Part shown: piece after piece, positions 59,914 to 64,000 of the stretch
How the letters are laid out: every line of letters begins with the position of its first letter
Position numbering within the stretch: the first letter of the stretch is position 1
DNA from: Acanthacorydalis orientalis
Lineage: Eukaryota; Arthropoda; Insecta; Megaloptera; Corydalidae
DNA length: 64,000 bases
Direction: 5' to 3'
NCBI GenBank assembly: GCA_034766995.1
Contig: CM068313.1
Location: 15,429,012 to 15,493,011, forward strand
Position numbers and translations under genes: made by a program
The notes under the pieces: generated by a model
Database searches by the model: none
What the model was told of the DNA's origin: nothing
What the model saw: the letters and a program-made list of their open reading frames with translations, nothing else

Positions 59914-60830
59914 CGATATATTTTGTATTATAAAAATTAATGTAATTAAAGTAATAAAAATTAGTATGAAGTTATATATTACAGATAATTTTAGAGCAAA
60001 ATATATTTTTTATATAAAACGTACCATTTTTTCTATTATTTTTTGTATTTTTAACCGAAACGTCAATTTTTTTATTGTTAATTCATATTTTCCACGCTTA
60101 CTAGAGACTTTATAAATTGTTGAATATGTATTAAATTTTATCAACTTGATAGTATATATTGGAATATATATTTAAAATATATTTTAAAATATTGGAAAGT
60201 GTAATATCATTTTAAATCATATTCCTCTTTAATGTTCGGTTTTTTCATATGCAAGATTATGGGAAAGTTTACACACAAGAGAAATTCATTTATTAATGTT
60301 GAAAGAATGATTACTATTAATAGAAAACAAATAAAATTTACCACAATAATTATTTTCAACATGAATATATATATATATATATATATAATTTTGTGAGATT
60401 TAATTAATAATTCTATTCTTTTTTAAAAAATGCGAATAAACCTAGTTTTATAAAATTAAAATTATTTAATTATTCTGTATCAAGTTTTATCATTTTAGTC
60501 ATTCCTATTGTAAAAATTCTGCATAGTGATACAATTTTATATTAAAAAAATGAATTTAATTTGTATTTTTTTATTATGATTTTGTTTATGACGTTATTTG
60601 AAAAGATTTAAATTTATCTTCAGTGAATTCATGCTGAAATTTTCAATTAATTTGAAATGAATTCAAAGAAAGTGAAATAAAAATAAATATTTTCCAATGA
60701 ATACATATAAATAAAAATATATAATTAAATAAAAAGTGATTATATATCATAAAACAAATAACTATAAAATCGTAATTCATATATTCGTTTCATAAAAAAA
60801 ATTCATTGTCTGTCATTTAATTGTCATTTT
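58408..60830. other. AT-rich gene-free stretch
   Basis: No exon or element is recognised. It contains (TA)n at about 59622-59638, 59859-59906 and 60366-60386. Open frames are AT-composition noise. Confidence 0.55.
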
Positions 60831-60939
60831 TAACGTCGGTTCAATTATCGACATATTAAAGAAATCAACTTCAGCGATATTTCTGAACCGTGTATATATG
60901 TGATATTTAATATCGGATAACTCGTCGCTTATTTTTATG

Positions 60940-61071
60940 TCCAGTACATCGAACCTCCATGGCGTGGTTTTAGTAGAAACAGCGAACTCCACTTAAATAT
61001 TGTATCGTACCTTGCAGAGAATTCATATACATTCATTCTCTCTGCAATCAATGTACGAATAAAAGGTTCGA
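60940..61071 (+). ncRNA. Candidate structured RNA or conserved regulatory hairpin
   Basis: A GC-richer patch in AT-rich DNA. The core stem pairs TCGTACC..TTGCAGAGA (61004-61019) with TCTCTGCAA..GTACGA (61037-61057), with a short loop. An outer stem pairs ATCGAACCT (~60948-60956) with AGGTTCGAT (~61063-61071). The inner hairpin has a size compatible with a pre-miRNA, but it matches no miRNA I know, and bulges are present. Strand is arbitrary because the stem is near-symmetric. Function is unproven. Confidence 0.3.
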
Positions 61072-61590
61072 TTGATGGGTCAGTTCTTAAAAATAATCTA
61101 GTTTTTCGATTAAAAAGATGAACGGTTATATTATCCTGTTCCCGAAAGAAAATTCAGGAAACATATTTAGAGTGTAAATTTATGGAAAGGTTTATTTATG
61201 CTAAGAATGAATATTTGATTACATTTAGATTAACTACGCAAAATCAATGTAGTTGTATTTTTTTAATGTTTGACGATTCCGTTGTTAGATAAATATATAC
61301 AAGTTGTGGGTTAAATTTCAGAATTAATCTAACATTAAAGTAATATCATATATATTTAGGATTGCAAAGAAAATGGTTATTATGCGTCCAGTGTTAATAA
61401 AATTATAAATTAAATTGGACCAAATGCAGTTGTATCTAAATTATATACATAATAATTACCAAGGCTTTAATTCTTGTCATAAATTTAGTGTTGACATTAG
61501 TTATTGTATATTGATGGTATACCTATATATTATTAGTATTTCTGTTGATCATTTAGTTTTATTAATTATTCTCATTAATTATTATGAATG

Positions 61591-61627
<37 letters not shown>

Positions 61628-62160
61628 CAGAGAGAGAGAACATATTTTGTATGTGAATAAATCATGTTGGGTATTATTAAGTCATTTAATAAAATAATAA
61701 TATAATATGTTGTCAATGGATTGGAAATAATTTCAGGTAACAAATTATGTTTTGTAAAATCGATAGTTAGAAGTATTAAAATCAGTTAATACTACTTAGT
61801 TTTTAAAAATACTTTTTTTAAAAAGATTTTCTTTTACTTTTAATCAATACCAAATGGTAAATGATTTAAAATTGTTTCTTTATCGTTTTTTATTCATATT
61901 ATTAAGTCCAAGCGTATTTATCATATTTATTGAGTAAATATAGTATTAAAATGAGAATGTATTTATACTTTATTGTTTTAGTTTTATTAAGAAAATATAG
62001 CGATTTTAAAATTGTAAAAAACAGGTGAAATATCCTGAATAAAAAAAGGAAAATGAGTAAATAAGAAGAACTAATTATTTTTATTGGATGGATGTAACAG
62101 CAAACGACCACTTATACGGAATTAGGACTTGATTTTTGGTATATAAAATACACGTAGTCT
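61072..62160. other. AT-rich gene-free stretch
   Basis: No gene recognised. (TA)n at about 61591-61622 followed by a short GA repeat. Confidence 0.55.
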
Positions 62161-62189
62161 CCTCAGAAGCGGTGCGCTTATGGAGCTAC

Positions 62190-62441
62190 TCGACGAAAAA
62201 AAAGAGTTGGATTACTAGCAGTGCAAGAGACTAAATGGATGGGTAGTGGTATATTCACTAAAAAAACTTACACTGGCCTGTGGAGAAAAAACCTGTGGGC
62301 AAACCAAGGATCAGATGGATATACAATGTAAAGAAGAAAGCAGTGGAACTGTTGGGACTAAGGAACTGGAGAAGGACTGTTAAGGAGAGGGATGTCTGGA
62401 GGCAAAAAATTGAGGAGGCCAAGGCTCGATTTGAGCTGTAG
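62190..62441 (+). mobile_element. Scrambled non-LTR retrotransposon fragment
   Basis: Two plus-strand pieces of a LINE polyprotein are joined. About 62198-62290 reads KRVGLLAVQETKWMGSGIF, the QET motif region of an APE-type endonuclease. From about 62290 in another frame it reads PVGKPRIRWIYNVKKKAVEL, then GLRNWRRTVKERDVWRQKI and a stop at 62439-62441, typical of the extreme C-terminus. The whole reverse transcriptase between them is missing, so this is a deletion remnant or two fragments inserted together. No poly(A) tail or target duplication could be fixed. Confidence 0.7.
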
Positions 62442-62586
62442 CGCCATCGAAGGAGAAGTTATTTTTATTACGTTATTTATAATATTTTTGAAATAATGTA
62501 ATGGAAATAATAAACTTTTAGTATACATTTTCATACATTATTTTTAAATTTAATTATTAATGAATCTTTTTGATTAAAGTAATTGA

Positions 62587-62633
<47 letters not shown>

Positions 62634-62998
62634 TGTATGTGTGTGTGTTTGTGTAAGGTGAGAGTGAGGGATATTTTTGATTCCTTAATTTTTACTCGTA
62701 TTTTAATAAAATGAGAAAAGTAACAAGATATTTCAAATGATTTTTTTTCTGTCATCCTCAGTTCCCTTTTTACAGAGCCATAGTGGTATGTTTTATTTTT
62801 TATTTTTATTACAAATCTTCATAATAATTAATATACAATTTAAATTTTTACATTAGTTAATTCAGTTAGTTAATAATTATTCTAAATTTAAGCATATATT
62901 TTTTTATTATCATTAAAGCAATAACATTCTTTACGCTAAATAGTACAATGACTTATTATAAGGACAATTTATTTTTTAGTGTTCTTCTTATATAACTG

Positions 62999-63036
<38 letters not shown>

Positions 63037-63215
63037 AGAAAGTATGATTGATTACGTAACAATAACATGAGGTGCGATATATAAAAAAATAATTTTTTAT
63101 AAATTATTTTATCCTTTATTCTTGTTGAAAGTTGAAGGGATATTCAATTTAATAAAGTTGTCCTAACATTTTCGAAGTTATAATAGATCGACATAGGCAG
63201 TAGTTGTATGTATGT
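62442..63215. other. AT-rich stretch upstream of the terminal promoter
   Basis: No gene seen. (TA)n at about 62588-62628 and 63001-63030. Confidence 0.55.
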
Positions 63216-63223
63216 AGGGACCA

Positions 63224-63231
63224 TGACGTCG
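63224..63231. promoter_or_regulatory. CRE/ATF-like site
   Basis: TGACGTCG matches the palindromic CRE at seven of eight positions. It lies about 200 bp upstream of the predicted start site at 63431. Weak evidence by itself. Confidence 0.25.
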
Positions 63232-63396
63232 ATTGTTGCCATTTGAACTTTAGGTAGTTATTGACTAACAATGGATATGTCGGATGATATACGCACCACC
63301 TGAAGAGGGCGGTCGTAAGGCGTTCATGCGTAGGCAGGGGGGCTGGCGGCGCCGACGCCGCTTTTACCGGACAATCCCGCCCGTGGCGACGTGTGC

Positions 63397-63434
63397 TATA
63401 TATAGGATGGCGCGTGCCGTGAGAACTTTCAGTC
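63397..63434 (+). promoter_or_regulatory. TATA box plus initiator core promoter
   Basis: TATATATA at 63397-63404 is followed about 30 bp later by TCAGTC (63429-63434), an exact arthropod initiator (TCAKTY) with the start A at 63431. The surrounding 63230-63560 is strikingly GC-rich for this window. Spacing and both motifs agree with a focused RNA polymerase II promoter directed to the right. Confidence 0.65.
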
Positions 63435-63558
63435 CTGTTGCATCACGACGACGAGGAGTTGTTGTAAACTGCACGCCACACAGATTGACGCGAGATCCTT
63501 ACGTGCTGTACGTATTTGACACGCTGCGTCCAGCAACTTTCTGCAACAGTTAATTTCG
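63431..63558 (+). other. First non-coding exon of a gene leaving the window
   Basis: From the predicted start site at 63431 the GC-rich sequence runs 128 bp to a strong splice donor, CG/GTGAGT (donor at 63559). There is no ATG in it, so it reads as a 5' UTR exon. The coding part must lie beyond 64000. The gene cannot be identified. An 89-codon open frame starting upstream at 63284 crosses the promoter and is not considered real. Confidence 0.6.
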
Positions 63559-63599
63559 GTGAGTACTCTTAAATTTTCCCTTATTTTTGATATGATTAA

Positions 63600-63659
<60 letters not shown>

Positions 63660-64000
63660 CAAATGTATCTAAAACCAAAGAAAAACTCTCGTATGGATTT
63701 TTTTCCAAATTTAATAGTAGAGCGAATTCCTTTTTAAGGACTGAAATTAAAATACTGAAAATGTATGTATGGAAAGTAATTATATTTTTACTTAAAGAAC
63801 AAAAAAATATAACTATTAAGATATAGTTTGAATTTTCATTAATACAGACCCTTTTTGCATATATTCAATTTGGGAAATTTTTCTCTGATGGTATATTTGG
63901 TATCCTATGGATGTATTTATGTAACATGTATTTTTTCAAACGCAAGGAATTAAAAATAAATAATGAAAATTTAAACCATAATCATATATATATATATATA
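63559..64000 (+). other. Start of a first intron, cut by the window end
   Basis: AT-rich sequence after the GTGAGT donor, with (TA)n at about 63601-63653 and again at the window edge (63985-64000). No acceptor or exon is recognised. Confidence 0.5.

Overview
This is a very AT-rich stretch of an animal nuclear genome, almost certainly an insect. All eight recognisable host genes are multi-exon, with short GT-AG introns and animal protein families. The proteins read closest to holometabolous-insect orthologues. A hymenopteran-type genome is a reasonable guess, but nothing here proves the order. Dozens of (TA)n microsatellites, often 40 to 100 bp, punctuate introns and spacers.

Layout. Positions 1-7882 hold a CpG-rich island (about 340-560), AT-rich sequence and an internally deleted Tc1/mariner-class element (5217-6120). 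rdgB, a class II phosphatidylinositol transfer protein, spans 7883-19802 (+). Thymidylate synthase is at 25156-26673 (-), with an E2F-type site just upstream. A RASSF7/8-type N-terminal RASSF gene is at 28663-31596 (+), an ING1/2-type PHD gene at 33011-34289 (-), a PP2C phosphatase at 35218-36350 (+), lipoyl synthase at 37177-38940 (-), an ArfGAP2/3 gene at 39538-43094 (+) and a cytochrome b5 at 44501-47021 (-). These eight genes alternate strand without exception, giving strictly divergent and convergent neighbours.

From about 47 kb the window becomes repeat-rich. It holds a mariner-like relic, a 290-bp MITE, two different mariners lying back to back in opposite orientation, a second cytochrome b5 haem-domain exon pair (53718-54344, -) with no visible 3' end, and a 3.7-kb structure bounded by ~350-bp inverted repeats. 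Inside that structure is a decayed unidentified reading frame. Further right are a GC-richer hairpin block near 61 kb, a scrambled non-LTR retrotransposon fragment, and a TATA-plus-initiator promoter with the first non-coding exon of a gene that leaves the window (63397-63558).

The host genes are housekeeping or signalling genes with no operon-like shared function: lipid transfer at ER-plasma membrane contacts, dTMP synthesis, Ras-association scaffolding, chromatin reading, Ser/Thr dephosphorylation, mitochondrial lipoate synthesis, COPI-coat Arf cycling and electron transfer. Exon borders were read by eye from splice signals and codon phase; every complete gene model given here closes in frame.
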